Below, one piece after another: positions 25,103 through 34,925 of a stretch of 64,000 nucleotides of DNA. Position numbers and translations under genes: made by a program. Each line of letters begins with the position of its first letter. Position 1 is the stretch's first letter. This stretch comes from Streptomyces cavernae (GTDB taxonomy: Bacteria > Actinomycetota > Actinomycetes > Streptomycetales > Streptomycetaceae). The stretch covers positions 21,411-85,410 of the forward strand of contig NZ_RPDJ01000045.1 in NCBI RefSeq assembly GCF_004023625.1, written 5' to 3'. The notes beneath the pieces are model-generated. The model saw only the letters and a program-made list of their open reading frames with translations, searched no databases and was not told where the DNA came from.

Positions 25103-26071
25103 ATGAAGACGGCGTACAGAAAACTGCTCGAATTCCTGCCCCGGCTCGGGGTGCAGGTGCTGGACCTCGGCCCTGGTGCCTCGGTGGTCGCCCGGCGCGG
25201 TGGATATGTCCGGGTCTCCGTGGGGGACGGCGTGGACGTGGTGGCCCGCCGCCGCCACCGGAAGTCGGTGCGGCGGGTCGGCAAGGACGTCTGGATGGTC
25301 GGTGAGCGGGCGAACGGTGTCTCGGAACTGGTGACGTCGTTGCTCGACGCGCAGGTGACCGCCGACGACGAACGCCCGTTCCAGCTCGCGGCCGCCAAAT
25401 ACCTGTGCAACCACCATGTGGCCGGGCTGCTGCGGCAGTACGGCGTCAACTGCGTCTTCGACGTGGGCGCCAACTCCGGACAGTACGCGAAGGGGTTGCG
25501 CCGGGCCGGTTACACGGGCCGCATCGTCTCCTTCGAACCCGTCACGGCCACCTACCAGAAGCTCCAGCGGGCCTCGGAGAGCGACGAGAACTGGACGGTG
25601 TTCCCGTTCGCGCTGGGCAGCACGGAGTCCGTGCAGGAAATACACGTGGAGTGGAACTCCATGAACTCCCTCCTGCCGCCCAGCGACTACGGCAAGGGCC
25701 GTTACAAGCGGTTCGCGAAGGGGCGCACGGAGGAGATCGACATCCGGCGGCTCGACAGCGTGATGGACAAGGCGATGGACGGCCTGACGGATCCGCGGCC
25801 CTATCTGAAGATGGACACCCAGGGCTTTGACCTGGAGGTGTTCGCGGGCGCCGGGGAACGGATCAAGGAGTTCGTGGGACTGCAGTCGGAGGTCGCGCTG
25901 CTGCAGTTGTACGAGGGCAGTCCCGGGATGGGCGAGGCCATCACCAAGTACCAGGACGGCGGATTCGAAATCACCGGGATGTATCCCGTGACCCGCGAGG
26001 ACACCACGGGGCGGATCGTGGAGTTCGACTGCGTGATGATGCGTGCGGAGGCCGCTCCGACGAAGGAGTGA
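25103..26071 (+). CDS. FkbM-family SAM methyltransferase
   Basis: About 322 aa. An N-terminal ~90-residue region precedes the methyltransferase core with CVFDVGANSGQYAKGLRRAG (SAM loop), RIVSFEPVTATYQKL and the family signature YLKMDTQGFDLEVFAGAGE. FkbM enzymes O-methylate sugars and natural products. ATG 25103 follows GGGAGGC; the longer in-frame version from 25025 lacks a ribosome site. It is unrelated in position to the earlier FkbM gene and stands alone, followed by a hairpin. Substrate unknown. Confidence 0.83.
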   Translation: MKTAYRKLLEFLPRLGVQVLDLGPGASVVARRGGYVRVSVGDGVDVVARRRHRKSVRRVGKDVWMVGERANGVSELVTSLLDAQVTADDERPFQLAAAKYLCNHHVAGLLRQYGVNCVFDVGANSGQYAKGLRRAGYTGRIVSFEPVTATYQKLQRASESDENWTVFPFALGSTESVQEIHVEWNSMNSLLPPSDYGKGRYKRFAKGRTEEIDIRRLDSVMDKAMDGLTDPRPYLKMDTQGFDLEVFAGAGERIKEFVGLQSEVALLQLYEGSPGMGEAITKYQDGGFEITGMYPVTREDTTGRIVEFDCVMMRAEAAPTKE

Positions 26072-26100
26072 GACGACGGTCCGGACGACGGGTCCGACTC

Positions 26101-26138
26101 GGCGGGAGGCACGGCGGCGGGTCCGCGTGCCCCCCGCC
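26101..26138. terminator. Stem-loop between convergent genes
   Basis: A 13-bp arm GGCGGGAGGCACG pairs with CGTGCCCCCCGCC with one mismatch around a GC-rich loop, 30 bp after the FkbM stop. It can serve that gene and the convergent nuclease-fold gene. The remaining sequence to 26287 is C-rich and shows no gene. Confidence 0.6.
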
Positions 26139-26287
26139 TGAGAGGAGGACCCGTCACCGGCGCCCGTCCCGCACACCCCGCTGATCCCGCGCCCACCGCC
26201 CCCGCTCCTCCCGCGCCCCCGTCCTGCGCCGGCACACCCCGCCCGTCCCGCGTCCCCGCCCCCGCTCATCCCGCGCGTGCCGCCCGC

Positions 26288-27259
26288 TCAGAACCGGACG
26301 CGCGCCCAGAGGGGGTCGTGGTCGGAGTGGACGGCCTCGGTCGTCTCGCTCCACAGCACTCGCAGCCGCGGTTCGACGAACAGGTAGTCGATCTTCCCCT
26401 GGCCGTGGGTCGGCACCGCGGAACGGCACCTGACCCAGACGGGCGTGGACTCGGGGCTCGCCGGTGACTCGGTCGGGTACCCCGCTTCGATGTCGTCGCC
26501 GCACGGGCTGCCGGCCTCCTGGAACTCACCGTGCGCGCCACCCCGGTAACGGGGTTCGTAGAAGTTCCCCGTCGCCTCGGACAAGGGATCGTCGTTGAGG
26601 TCGCCGCCGAAGAAGCGGGTGTATCCGGCGTACTCGGTGGCGAGGATCCGCGCGGCGACCTGGGCTTCGTGCCGCCGGACGGCCGGCCGTGTCCCCTTGT
26701 CGCCGTAGCTCAGGTGTGCGCTGCACACGACGGTCCGGCGGCGGTCGGAACGTACGCACAGCATCTCGCGCTGCTCGTAGCCGGCCGGGGACTCGAGGGG
26801 ATATGCGATGGCGGTGGCCGCGTCGAAGCCGAGGTCCTCGCGGAAGAGCACCGCGTTGCCGAAGTCCGAGGGGTGCTTGCACCGCCCGGGGGTTCCGTCC
26901 GCACTGCGCACGGGGTGGAACGCCACACCGTAACCGGGCAGCCGGCTCAGCATCCGCTCGTTCCAGTCCCGGCAGGCCTCCTGGAGTGTCACGAACGCGG
27001 ACCCCCGCTCACGGACGTCGCGCACGAACGCGTCCGGGGCCTCGTCGCCCTTCGGCCCGTGTTCGGCGTTGCCGCCGGCCATGTTGAACTGCCCGACGGT
27101 GTACTCCGTGACGGTCCGCACCTGGGCTTTCTTCGGCGCCACGGCGGAGGTGCCGGGATTCCGCAGCCCGGCGGGGCCCGGGGCGCAGGATGCGGCGCCG
27201 ACGCCGATCAGGATCAGGACGCTGCTCAGTACGCGAACGGCTCTGGTGTGCGGTCGCAT
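26288..27259 (-). CDS. Secreted endonuclease/exonuclease/phosphatase-fold protein
   Basis: About 323 aa. The N-terminus is a signal peptide (RVLSSVLILIGVGAASCAP) whose Cys could be a lipoprotein attachment site, though the lipobox AAS-C is atypical. The DNase I-like fold follows with its metal/phosphate motifs: VGQFNMAGGN, VTLQEACRDW, FFGGDLNDDP, and the terminal IDYLFVEPRLRVLWSE ... HSDHDPLWARVRF. All catalytic positions (Asn, Glu, Asp/Asn, Asp/His) are present. It probably hydrolyses extracellular nucleic acids or phosphodiesters. Divergent from the SARP-type regulator across ~240 bp. Confidence 0.82.
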   Translation of the reverse strand: MRPHTRAVRVLSSVLILIGVGAASCAPGPAGLRNPGTSAVAPKKAQVRTVTEYTVGQFNMAGGNAEHGPKGDEAPDAFVRDVRERGSAFVTLQEACRDWNERMLSRLPGYGVAFHPVRSADGTPGRCKHPSDFGNAVLFREDLGFDAATAIAYPLESPAGYEQREMLCVRSDRRRTVVCSAHLSYGDKGTRPAVRRHEAQVAARILATEYAGYTRFFGGDLNDDPLSEATGNFYEPRYRGGAHGEFQEAGSPCGDDIEAGYPTESPASPESTPVWVRCRSAVPTHGQGKIDYLFVEPRLRVLWSETTEAVHSDHDPLWARVRF

Positions 27260-27500
27260 GTGCGATGGCTCCTCACGTCGGTGTCGCGGGTGTCGCCGAA
27301 GTGCGGTGCTGCGCTGTTCACTTCACAGATGTGCCCATCCCTTGCCGCGTCCATGACCAACACCCGGCGTCCGCCCCGTGAATCGCGCCGGTACAGAGCA
27401 CGGTGGCAGTGGGCCGGAATGAGCCTTCCGGATACGACTGTCGAGCAGCGATAAAGAGGGAGAAGCGTGAGGGAGTTGTGAATGATGGGGCGGGGGACTC

Positions 27501-30500
27501 ATGCGTGTTCAGGTACTGGGGCCGGTCTGCGTCTGGCGGGACGGCACACGCCTCGCCCTCGGTTCACCACAACGCCGTGCGATCCTCGGCCTGCTCGCCG
27601 TGTCCCGCGGACAGCAGCTGCCGTTCTCCGGGCTCGCGGACGCGCTGTGGGGCGAGCGGCCCCCACCGAGCGCGTCGAACGTCATCCAGACCCACATCAA
27701 GCACCTGCGCCGGCTGCTGGAGCCCGGGCGTCCGCCGCGCGCCCCGAGCACGGTGCTCCCCCGGCTCGGTGACGGCTACGCGCTGCGCGTTCCCCGGGAC
27801 GACATCGATCTGCTGCGCTTCCGGGAGCTGGTCGCGGCGGCGGAGGCCGCGCGGCGGGGCGGCGACCGGACGCGGGCCGCGGCGCTGCTGGCGGACGCGC
27901 TCGCGCTGTGGCAGCAACCGCCCCTCGCGGACCTGCCGCACCTCGCCGCCCACCCGACGGTCGTGGCGCTGGCCGGGGAGCGCCGTGGTGTGGTGGCCCA
28001 GTACGGCGAGGCCATGATCGCGGCGGGGCGCAGCGCGGACGTGCTCCCCGTCCTGGCGGAGACCGCGGCCGCGCAGCCCTTGGACGAGGACGCCCAGGCG
28101 CGGCTCATCCGCGCGTACGAGGCGGTCGGGCGGCGCGACCAGGCGGTCGCCGTCTACCGGCGCAGCCGCCGCAGGCTCGCCGACGAACTCGGCGTCGATC
28201 CCGGCCCCGAGCTGACCGAGGCCTACGCCGCCGTACTGCGGCGCGGCACGCCACCGGCCGGCACCCCCGCCGTTCCGTCCCGGCTGAACGTGCCCCGTGC
28301 GCCCGCGGAGCAGTCGCCCGCGCGGCACCCCACCCAGTTACCCGCGCGGTTCCCTACCCAGTTACCCGCGCGGCTCTCGTCCCGGTTACCCGCGCACTTC
28401 CCCACCCAGTTACCCGCTCAGTTACCCGCGGACGTGCCCGACTTCTCCGGGCGGAACAACGAACTCGGGACCCTGGACCGGCTGTTGAGCCAGGCGGAGG
28501 CGAGTCCGACCGCGGTGGCCGTCGCGGTCGTCTCGGGCACGGCCGGGGTGGGGAAGACCGCGCTGGCCGTGCACTGGGCGCACCGGACGAGACACCGGTT
28601 CCCGGACGGCCAGCTCTACGTCAACCTGCGCGGCTACGACCCGGAGCTCCCCATGTCGGCCGGTGACGCCCTCACGCGGTTCCTCACCGTGCTCGGGGTT
28701 CCCGCGGACGCGGTACCGCTCGACGTCGACGACCGCGCGAGCCGGTACCGGACCGAGCTGGCCGACCGGCGGATGCTGGTGGTCCTGGACAACGCCCTGT
28801 CCGAGGAGCAGGTCCGTCCGCTGCTTCCAGGCTCGCCGTCCTGCACGGTCGTCGTCACGAGCCGGGACAGCCTGGCCGGTCTCGTGGTCCTGCACGGGGC
28901 TCGTCGTATCGATCTGGGCCCGTTGCCGCCGCCCGTGGCCGTCGGTCTGCTCGGCAGGCTCATCGGCGCCCGGGCCGAACTGGAGCCGGGTCCGGCCGCC
29001 GCGCTGGCCGAACAGTGCGCCCGGCTCCCGCTGGCGTTGCGAGTCGCCGCGGAACTCGCCGTCGCCCGGCCGTCGTCGGCCCTGGCGGACCTGGTGACGG
29101 AACTGGCCGACCGGCAGCGACGACTGGACCTGCTGTCCGCGGGCGGCGACCGGCGCGCGGCCGTGGAGGCGGTGTTCTCCTGGTCGTACCACCACCTGCC
29201 CGCTCCCGTGGCCCGGGTCTTCCGTCTGCTGAGCCTGCACCCCGGCCCGGAGACCGACGCGCACGCGGTCGCCGCGCTGATGGGCGGCGCCGCGTCCGCC
29301 GACGACGGCGACCGGGTCCGTGATGCCGCCGACGCCCTCGGGCTGCTGGCCAGGGCCCACCTCCTCCAGTCCACCCGGCCCGGCCGGTTCGGCATGCACG
29401 ACCTGTTGCGTGCCTACGCGCACCGGCCGGCCCGTGCCCAGGACTCCGAGGCCGACCGGCAGGCGGCGCTGACCCGGCTCTTCGACCACTACCTCGGCAC
29501 GGCCGCGGCGGCCATGGACGCCCTCTATCCCGCGGAGCGGCACCACAGACCCGCCGTCACGGCACCCGCCCACATCGCGCCGGTCGCCGGCGACCCGGCC
29601 GCTGCCCGGGCCTGGCTGGACACCGAGCGCCCCACCCTCACGGCCATCTGCGCGGTCGCCGCGGAACGCGGCAGCCCGCGGCACGCCGTACTCCTGGCCG
29701 CCGTGCTGTTCCGGCACCTCGACGCCGGTCAACACGCGGAGGCTCTGGAGGTCCACCGCCATGCCCTGCGGGCCGCCGAGTCGATCGGTGACCTCGGGGG
29801 TCAGGCCCACGCGCTGACCAATCTCGGTGTCGTGCACTGGCGGCTCGCCGACTCCGTATCCGCCGCGGACCACCTCCTGCGCGCCCTGGAACTGCACCGG
29901 CGGACCGAGGACCGCGCCGGGCAGGCCAGAGCCCTGTCCAACCTCGGCAACCTGCACTGGCGACTGGGCCGAGTGCGGGACGCCGCGGCCGCCCACGAGG
30001 AAGCCCTCACCCTCTACCGGGCCACCGGGGACCGGGTGGGCCAGGCCCGCACACTGACCAACCTCGGCAACGTCCGGCTCAGGCTTGGCGAGTACGAGCA
30101 GGCGGCCGGCCACCAGCGGCAGGCCCTGGAGCTGCACGATCTGACCGGTGACCGGATCGGCCGCGCCCGCACCCTCTGCCACCTCGGCAACGCCCTTCTG
30201 CGGCTGGGCCGTTACGCGGACGCCGCCGACCGGCAGCAGCAGGCCCTCGTCCTCTTCCGGCAACTCGGCCACCACGGCGGCGAGGCGTACGCGCTGTCCG
30301 GCCTCGGCGACGCCCGGCTGCGGCAGGGCGCGCACGAGGCGGCCGAAACCTGTCAGCGACGCGCCCTCGAACTCTTCCGTGAACACGGGGAGCGCTACGG
30401 CGAGGCATCGGCGCTCAACGGTCTCGCGGACGCGCTCCACGCCGGCGGCCACTACGCCGAGTCGCTCGTCCACCACTCCACCGCCGCGACCGTCGCGGCC

Positions 30501-30605
30501 GGCACCGGCGAGCACGACCAGCTGGCCCGTGCCCGCGCGGGTGCCGAGCGCGCCCGCCGCGCCCACCGGTCGCCCGGCCCGGGCACCTCGATCGCCGTCC
30601 AGTGA
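27501..30605 (+). CDS. AfsR/SARP-type regulator with NB-ARC and TPR domains
   Basis: About 1034 aa. Residues 1-95 are an OmpR-like winged helix (RVQVLGPVCVWRDGTRLALG); ~100-250 form the BTAD domain (RTRAAALLADALALWQQPPL). A Pro/Arg/Thr-rich repetitive linker (~270-312) follows. The NB-ARC ATPase has Walker A GTAGVGKTALAVH near 347-359 and RMLVVLDNALSEEQVRPLLP as Walker B. The C-terminal ~300 residues are TPR repeats (ALTNLGVVHWRLADSVSAAD...). Large SARPs activate secondary-metabolite genes, with ATP binding and TPRs controlling activity. No biosynthetic cluster is adjacent. Start ATG 27501 has a GGGGCGGGGG stretch upstream. Confidence 0.9.
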   Translation: MRVQVLGPVCVWRDGTRLALGSPQRRAILGLLAVSRGQQLPFSGLADALWGERPPPSASNVIQTHIKHLRRLLEPGRPPRAPSTVLPRLGDGYALRVPRDDIDLLRFRELVAAAEAARRGGDRTRAAALLADALALWQQPPLADLPHLAAHPTVVALAGERRGVVAQYGEAMIAAGRSADVLPVLAETAAAQPLDEDAQARLIRAYEAVGRRDQAVAVYRRSRRRLADELGVDPGPELTEAYAAVLRRGTPPAGTPAVPSRLNVPRAPAEQSPARHPTQLPARFPTQLPARLSSRLPAHFPTQLPAQLPADVPDFSGRNNELGTLDRLLSQAEASPTAVAVAVVSGTAGVGKTALAVHWAHRTRHRFPDGQLYVNLRGYDPELPMSAGDALTRFLTVLGVPADAVPLDVDDRASRYRTELADRRMLVVLDNALSEEQVRPLLPGSPSCTVVVTSRDSLAGLVVLHGARRIDLGPLPPPVAVGLLGRLIGARAELEPGPAAALAEQCARLPLALRVAAELAVARPSSALADLVTELADRQRRLDLLSAGGDRRAAVEAVFSWSYHHLPAPVARVFRLLSLHPGPETDAHAVAALMGGAASADDGDRVRDAADALGLLARAHLLQSTRPGRFGMHDLLRAYAHRPARAQDSEADRQAALTRLFDHYLGTAAAAMDALYPAERHHRPAVTAPAHIAPVAGDPAAARAWLDTERPTLTAICAVAAERGSPRHAVLLAAVLFRHLDAGQHAEALEVHRHALRAAESIGDLGGQAHALTNLGVVHWRLADSVSAADHLLRALELHRRTEDRAGQARALSNLGNLHWRLGRVRDAAAAHEEALTLYRATGDRVGQARTLTNLGNVRLRLGEYEQAAGHQRQALELHDLTGDRIGRARTLCHLGNALLRLGRYADAADRQQQALVLFRQLGHHGGEAYALSGLGDARLRQGAHEAAETCQRRALELFREHGERYGEASALNGLADALHAGGHYAESLVHHSTAATVAAGTGEHDQLARARAGAERARRAHRSPGPGTSIAVQ
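28309..28434 (+). repeat. In-frame repeat in the SARP linker
   Basis: Several units of about 24-27 bp encode QLPARFPT/RLPAHFPT-like octamers with nearly identical DNA (CCCACCCAGTTACCCGCGCGG). They lengthen the linker between the BTAD and NB-ARC domains. Confidence 0.75.
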
Positions 30606-30665
30606 ACGTCCAGTCCCGCCGCATAACGTGTGGCCGCGCACCACCCCCCACCGGAAGGGACAACC

Positions 30666-31559
30666 ATGAAGTCAGGGATCCGTAAGAGAACGGCGGCGGC
30701 CCTCGCGGTCGCCTCCACCATGGCCGCACTCGTCGTGGGCACCCCGGGCACCAGCTGGGCCAAGCCCTCCGCGGTCTACAGCGGGCGGGCGTTCGGGATC
30801 TCGGGTGACGGCACGTTGATGGCCATGTTCACCACCGACCGGCCCCAGGTGCTCGACTGGGTGAGGACCATCAACGGGCTCTCCGGTGACAACGCCCTGG
30901 TCGGGATCGACTTCCGGCCGCAGGACGGCCTGATGTACGGCGTCGGCAACAAGGGCGGCATCTACACCATCACCACCCCGCCGACCACCCCGGACGTCGT
31001 CGTCACCAAGGTCTCCCAGCTCACCGTCGCGCTGAGTGGCACGACGTTCGACGTCGACTTCAACCCGGCCGCCAACCGGCTGCGGGTGATCAGCAACAAC
31101 GGCCAGAACCTGCGGCACAACCTCAACGACCCGAACGGCACGCCCGCGCAGCACACCACGGTCGCGGACGCGACGCTGACCCAGGACGGCGCGACGGCTC
31201 ACGGCGTCACCGCCGCCGCCTACACGAACAACGACCTGAACGGGACCACCGGGACCACGCTGTTCGGCATCAACACCAACACGGACCAGGTCGTGATCCA
31301 GTCACCGGCCAACAACGGTCTTCTGGTCCCGACCGGCTCGCTCGGCGTGAACTCGGGCCTCAACGCCGGCTTCGACATCTACAGCGACCTGACGGGCGGC
31401 AAGACGGTCTCGAACACGGCCTTCGCCATCCTTCCGCCCGCGTCCGGCACGGCGAACCCGACGCTCTACACCGTCGACCCGCTCACCGGAGCCGCGACCG
31501 GCGTGGGCCAGTTCCCGCTGAACATCACCGACCTGGCGATCTCACTCGACACGAACTGA
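30666..31559 (+). CDS. Secreted DUF4394 protein
   Basis: About 297 aa. A Sec-type signal peptide (KSGIRKRTAAALAVASTMAA ... PGTSWA) is followed by the DUF4394 domain, a beta-propeller-like fold with repeated 'GIDFRPQDGLMYGVGNKGGIYTI' and 'DVDFNPAANRLRVISNNGQN' elements. The protein is Asn/Thr/Gly-rich, as usual for exported proteins. Function of the family is not established. ATG 30666 follows GGAAGGGA. It trails the SARP gene by 60 bp on the same strand, so partial read-through is possible, and it ends before a strong terminator. Confidence 0.82.
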   Translation: MKSGIRKRTAAALAVASTMAALVVGTPGTSWAKPSAVYSGRAFGISGDGTLMAMFTTDRPQVLDWVRTINGLSGDNALVGIDFRPQDGLMYGVGNKGGIYTITTPPTTPDVVVTKVSQLTVALSGTTFDVDFNPAANRLRVISNNGQNLRHNLNDPNGTPAQHTTVADATLTQDGATAHGVTAAAYTNNDLNGTTGTTLFGINTNTDQVVIQSPANNGLLVPTGSLGVNSGLNAGFDIYSDLTGGKTVSNTAFAILPPASGTANPTLYTVDPLTGAATGVGQFPLNITDLAISLDTN

Positions 31560-31605
31560 CCCGGCGTCCGGTCCCCGGACCGGTACGGACCAGCGGCGAC
31601 GACCA

Positions 31606-31655
31606 GGCACGTAGAGCCCGCCCCGGCGCACGCCCCGGGGCGGGCTCTACGTGCC
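31606..31655. terminator. Strong bidirectional intrinsic terminator
   Basis: A perfect 21-bp stem: GGCACGTAGAGCCCGCCCC plus GG on one side and its exact complement on the other, with an 8-nt loop (CGCACGCC). It lies between the convergent DUF4394 and M20 genes. Confidence 0.9.
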
Positions 31656-31673
31656 CAGGTCCGGTGTCCGGTC

Positions 31674-32927
31674 TCACCGCCCGGTCGCGGTGCCGGCGCG
31701 GTGCCGGGCCCACGCCTCGCTGCGGAGGTCCGCACGGAGCAGCACGTCCGCGGCTGTGCACGCCAGTGCCTCCGTCACGGCGAGCAGGACCTCCCGGGCC
31801 CGTTCCGACGCCGCGGCCTCGGCGAACTCCGGGGTGTGGTCGGACCCGTCCTCGTCCATGATCGCGACGAACGGGTGGATGGCGGGCAGCCGGGTGCTGA
31901 CGTTGCCGATGTCCGACGACCCCAGGTAAACCCCCGGTACGGGCGGTGTGAGCGTGATCCCCGCCCGGGCCAGGTGCGCGGCGAACCGGCCGGACAGCAC
32001 CTCGTTGTCGCGGAAGTGCTCGTAGCGGGTGGTGGCCCGCTCGATGCTGACGGTGGTGCCGGTGGCCAGCGCGACCCCTTCGGCGCAGGTGCGCAGCCGC
32101 CCCGCCAGGTCCTGAAGTTCCCCGGTCGTGGCCGCCCGCAGCCCGAAGAGGCCCTCGGCGTACTCGGGGACGATGTTCGTGGCGATGCCGCCGTGGGTGA
32201 CGATGCCCTGCACATGCGAGGCCTCCGGCAGCCGGCGGCCCGACGCGGCGAGCACGTTGAACAGCTCGATAAGTGCCGCGAGCGCGTCCACGCCCTCCGT
32301 GGGGTTGCCCGTCGGATGAGCGGCACGTCCGTGGAAGCCGACCCGGTACTGCTCCTGTGCGGTCAGCGGCGCCCGTACCCAGTCGTGCACCCCCGGGTGG
32401 AACATCAGCGCGGCGTCGACGTCGTCGAAGACTCCGGCCTCCACTTCCACGACCTTGCCGCCGCCGGACTCCTCGGCCGGGGTGCCCACCGCCAGCACGC
32501 TCCCGAAACCCCCGGCGCCGAGGGCGTTTCCGGGCCGCCCCGGACCTCCCGGACCTCCCGAACCTCCCGGACCGTCGTTCAGCACGGCGTGGACGGCGAG
32601 CGCCGCGCCCAGCCCGGCGGCCGCGATCAGGTTGTGGCCGCACGCGTGCCCGAGGCCGGGCAAGGCGTCGTACTCCAGCAGCAGCGCCACGGCGGGCCGG
32701 CCGTCGCCGGAGCGGGCGGTGAAGGCGGTCGGCATGCCCGCCACCTCCCGCCGCACCAGAAAACCGGCACGCTCCAGTTCGCCCGTGAGCAGGGCCGCCG
32801 CCCGGTGTTCGGCGAAGGCGCATTCGGGGTCGGTGTGCAGGGCCCGGGCGATGTCCCACAGCGCCCCGGCCCGGTCGGCGACCTCCTGACGGAGGCGCGG
32901 GTGGACTTCGTCGAGCGTGTGGGACAC
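31674..32927 (-). CDS. M20-family amidohydrolase
   Basis: About 417 aa metal-dependent amidohydrolase of the M20D/aminobenzoyl-glutamate hydrolase type. Metal-binding motifs include LPGLGHACGHNLIAAAGLGA and VGTPAEESGGGKV; the inserted dimerisation domain spans GFHGRAAHPTGNPTEGVDAL. A Gly/Pro-rich insert (GPGGSGGPGGPGRPG) lengthens one loop. GTG 32927 follows a strong AAGGAGG site; a long in-frame upstream extension lacks codon bias and a ribosome site. Divergent from the decarboxylase gene. It probably cleaves an N-acyl amino acid or amide; the exact substrate is unknown. Confidence 0.85.
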   Translation of the reverse strand: MSHTLDEVHPRLRQEVADRAGALWDIARALHTDPECAFAEHRAAALLTGELERAGFLVRREVAGMPTAFTARSGDGRPAVALLLEYDALPGLGHACGHNLIAAAGLGAALAVHAVLNDGPGGSGGPGGPGRPGNALGAGGFGSVLAVGTPAEESGGGKVVEVEAGVFDDVDAALMFHPGVHDWVRAPLTAQEQYRVGFHGRAAHPTGNPTEGVDALAALIELFNVLAASGRRLPEASHVQGIVTHGGIATNIVPEYAEGLFGLRAATTGELQDLAGRLRTCAEGVALATGTTVSIERATTRYEHFRDNEVLSGRFAAHLARAGITLTPPVPGVYLGSSDIGNVSTRLPAIHPFVAIMDEDGSDHTPEFAEAAASERAREVLLAVTEALACTAADVLLRADLRSEAWARHRAGTATGR

Positions 32928-33132
32928 ACGGCCTCCTTCGGCTGGTGCGCGGGTTCCGTTCCCCCCCGTCGCCACGGCCCGGGTTCCACCGGCCGGGGTT
33001 CTGACACCGCGGGCCGGGTTTCGGCCGCTCCCCCAGGTGCACTCGGACGGTGTGCCCGGGGCCGTTTCGGCCGGGCCGCCCCCGGGGGGGGCCGACGTTG
33101 GTATGGGGGGCCCGACCTGGCTTGGAGGAGCC

Positions 33133-34596
33133 ATGGATCACTCGCGCGTACCCGTCCTGGAGGCACTGCTGGATTTCCGCCGCCGCGGTGACGTCGCCTA
33201 CGGCCCGCCCGGGCACAAGCAGGGCCGCGGCACGGATCCGCGGGTGGCCGAGATCATGGGCATCGACGTCTTCCGCTCGGACGTGCTGGCCCTCAACGGA
33301 CTGGACGACCGCCGCCAGTCGCAGGGCGTGCTGCGCCACGCCCAGGAGCTGATGGCGGACGCGGTCCACGCCGAGCAGGCCTTCTTCTCGACGTGCGGCA
33401 GCTCCCTGTCGGTCAAGACCGCGATGCTCGCCGTCGCGGGCCCCGGGGAGAAGCTGCTGCTCTCGCGCAACGCCCACAAGTCGGTGGTGGCGGCGGTGGT
33501 CATCAACGGCGTCCGGCCGATCTGGGTCCATCCGAAGTTCGACTCCGAACGGCACGTCGCCCACCCACCCGAGCCCGACGACGTACGCCGACGTCTGGAG
33601 GAGCACCCGGACGCCAAGGGCATGCTGCTGATCAGCCCCACCGACTGGGGCGCGTGCGCGGACATCCGGGGAGTGGCCCGGGTTTGTCACGAGTTCGGTG
33701 TGCCGCTCATCGTGGACGAGGCGTGGGGCGCCCATCTGCCCTTCCATCCGCGGCTGCCCAGCTGGGGCATGGACGCCGAGGCCGACCTCGTCGTCACCAG
33801 CGTCCACAAGATGGGCAGCGCCATCGAGCAGAGTTCCGTGTTCCACCTCCAGTACGACCGGGTGTCACCGGACGTGCTCAAGCAGTGTGAGGACCTGCTC
33901 GGCACCACCAGCGCGTCCTCGCTGGTGTTCGCGGCACTCGACGGCTGGCGGCGCCAGATGGTGCAGCACGGGCACGAACTGCTGGACGCGGCGCTCCAGC
34001 GCGCGGAACGGGTGCGGGCGACGGTCGGTGAGCTGCCGGGGCTGCGGGTGATGGGCCACGAGATCGTCGAAGAGGGCCTCGCCGCCGACCTCGACCCCCT
34101 CAAGCTCGTCGTCGATGTCCGGGGCCTGGGCGTGAGCGGGATGCAGGCCGCGGAGTGGCTGCGGGCGCGGTGCCACGTCGATGTCGGGGGTTCGGACACG
34201 TGCCGGATCAGCGCCTCGATCACGCACGCCGACGACGACGAGACGGAGAAGCTGCTGGTGGACTCGCTGCGCTCGCTCGTGGACCGCGCCGACTCGATCG
34301 AACGGCGGCCCGCGGTCCGGCTGCCCCGTCCCTCGGAGCTCGAACTGGAACAGGCCATGCTGCCGCGGGAGGCCTTCTTCTCACCGGTGGACGTGGTGCC
34401 GGCCGAACGCGCGGTGGGGCGGATCGCCGCGGAGATGATCAGCCCGTACCCGCCGGGCGTGCCGGTGGTGGCCCCCGGTGAGGTGATCACCGGGGAGATC
34501 CTGGAGTACCTGCGCAGCGGCGTGGCACACGGCGTCCTGATCCCGGACGCCGCCGACGCCTCGGTGGGGACGATACGGGTCGTCGCGACGCGGTGA
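33133..34596 (+). CDS. Orn/Lys/Arg-type PLP decarboxylase
   Basis: About 487 aa fold-type I PLP enzyme of the bacterial Orn/Lys/Arg decarboxylase family. Landmarks are VAYGPPGHKQGRGTDPRV, FFSTCGSSLSVKTAMLA (cofactor phosphate site), PLIVDEAWGAHLPFHP (Asp to the pyridine N) and TSVHKMGSAIEQSS with the Schiff-base lysine. The C-terminal domain carries SPYPPGVPVVAPGE. It is shorter than enteric inducible decarboxylases, lacking the N-terminal wing, like the SpeA/Cad-type enzymes of Gram-positives. ATG 33133 follows GGAGGAG. Likely makes a polyamine from a basic amino acid. Confidence 0.88.
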   Translation: MDHSRVPVLEALLDFRRRGDVAYGPPGHKQGRGTDPRVAEIMGIDVFRSDVLALNGLDDRRQSQGVLRHAQELMADAVHAEQAFFSTCGSSLSVKTAMLAVAGPGEKLLLSRNAHKSVVAAVVINGVRPIWVHPKFDSERHVAHPPEPDDVRRRLEEHPDAKGMLLISPTDWGACADIRGVARVCHEFGVPLIVDEAWGAHLPFHPRLPSWGMDAEADLVVTSVHKMGSAIEQSSVFHLQYDRVSPDVLKQCEDLLGTTSASSLVFAALDGWRRQMVQHGHELLDAALQRAERVRATVGELPGLRVMGHEIVEEGLAADLDPLKLVVDVRGLGVSGMQAAEWLRARCHVDVGGSDTCRISASITHADDDETEKLLVDSLRSLVDRADSIERRPAVRLPRPSELELEQAMLPREAFFSPVDVVPAERAVGRIAAEMISPYPPGVPVVAPGEVITGEILEYLRSGVAHGVLIPDAADASVGTIRVVATR

Positions 34597-34925
34597 CCAT
34601 CGACGGGTGAGCGCTCGCCCGTGACCCGTTGAACGTGCCCCGCTCGCACGTGCCCTGCTGAACGTGCTTCGCTCGCATGTGGTGGCGCTGCGCGAACGTG
34701 ATGGCGCCACCAGGACCGGCGACCGCTCAGACGGCATGACAAGACCGACGACTGCTCAGAGGCGGGGACCCGACCCGGACCGGCGACCGCTCAGACGTGA
34801 CGTGACGGCACCCCTGACTCGCGCCACGGCCGCGGGCCCGACCCCGACGCGACCCGCCCGGCCCGGCCCGGCCCGGGTGCGGTGACCGCGGCCACTGCGG
34901 CCACTGCGGCCACCGCGTGAACACA
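34597..34925. other. Intergenic region with short degenerate repeats
   Basis: No gene seen. The first half contains repeated GAACGTGC..CGCTCGCA-like units; the middle repeats ACCGGCGACCGCTCAGACG at about 34713 and 34778 with a degenerate copy between. Near 34885 a short CACTGCGGC triplication occurs. Confidence 0.5.
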
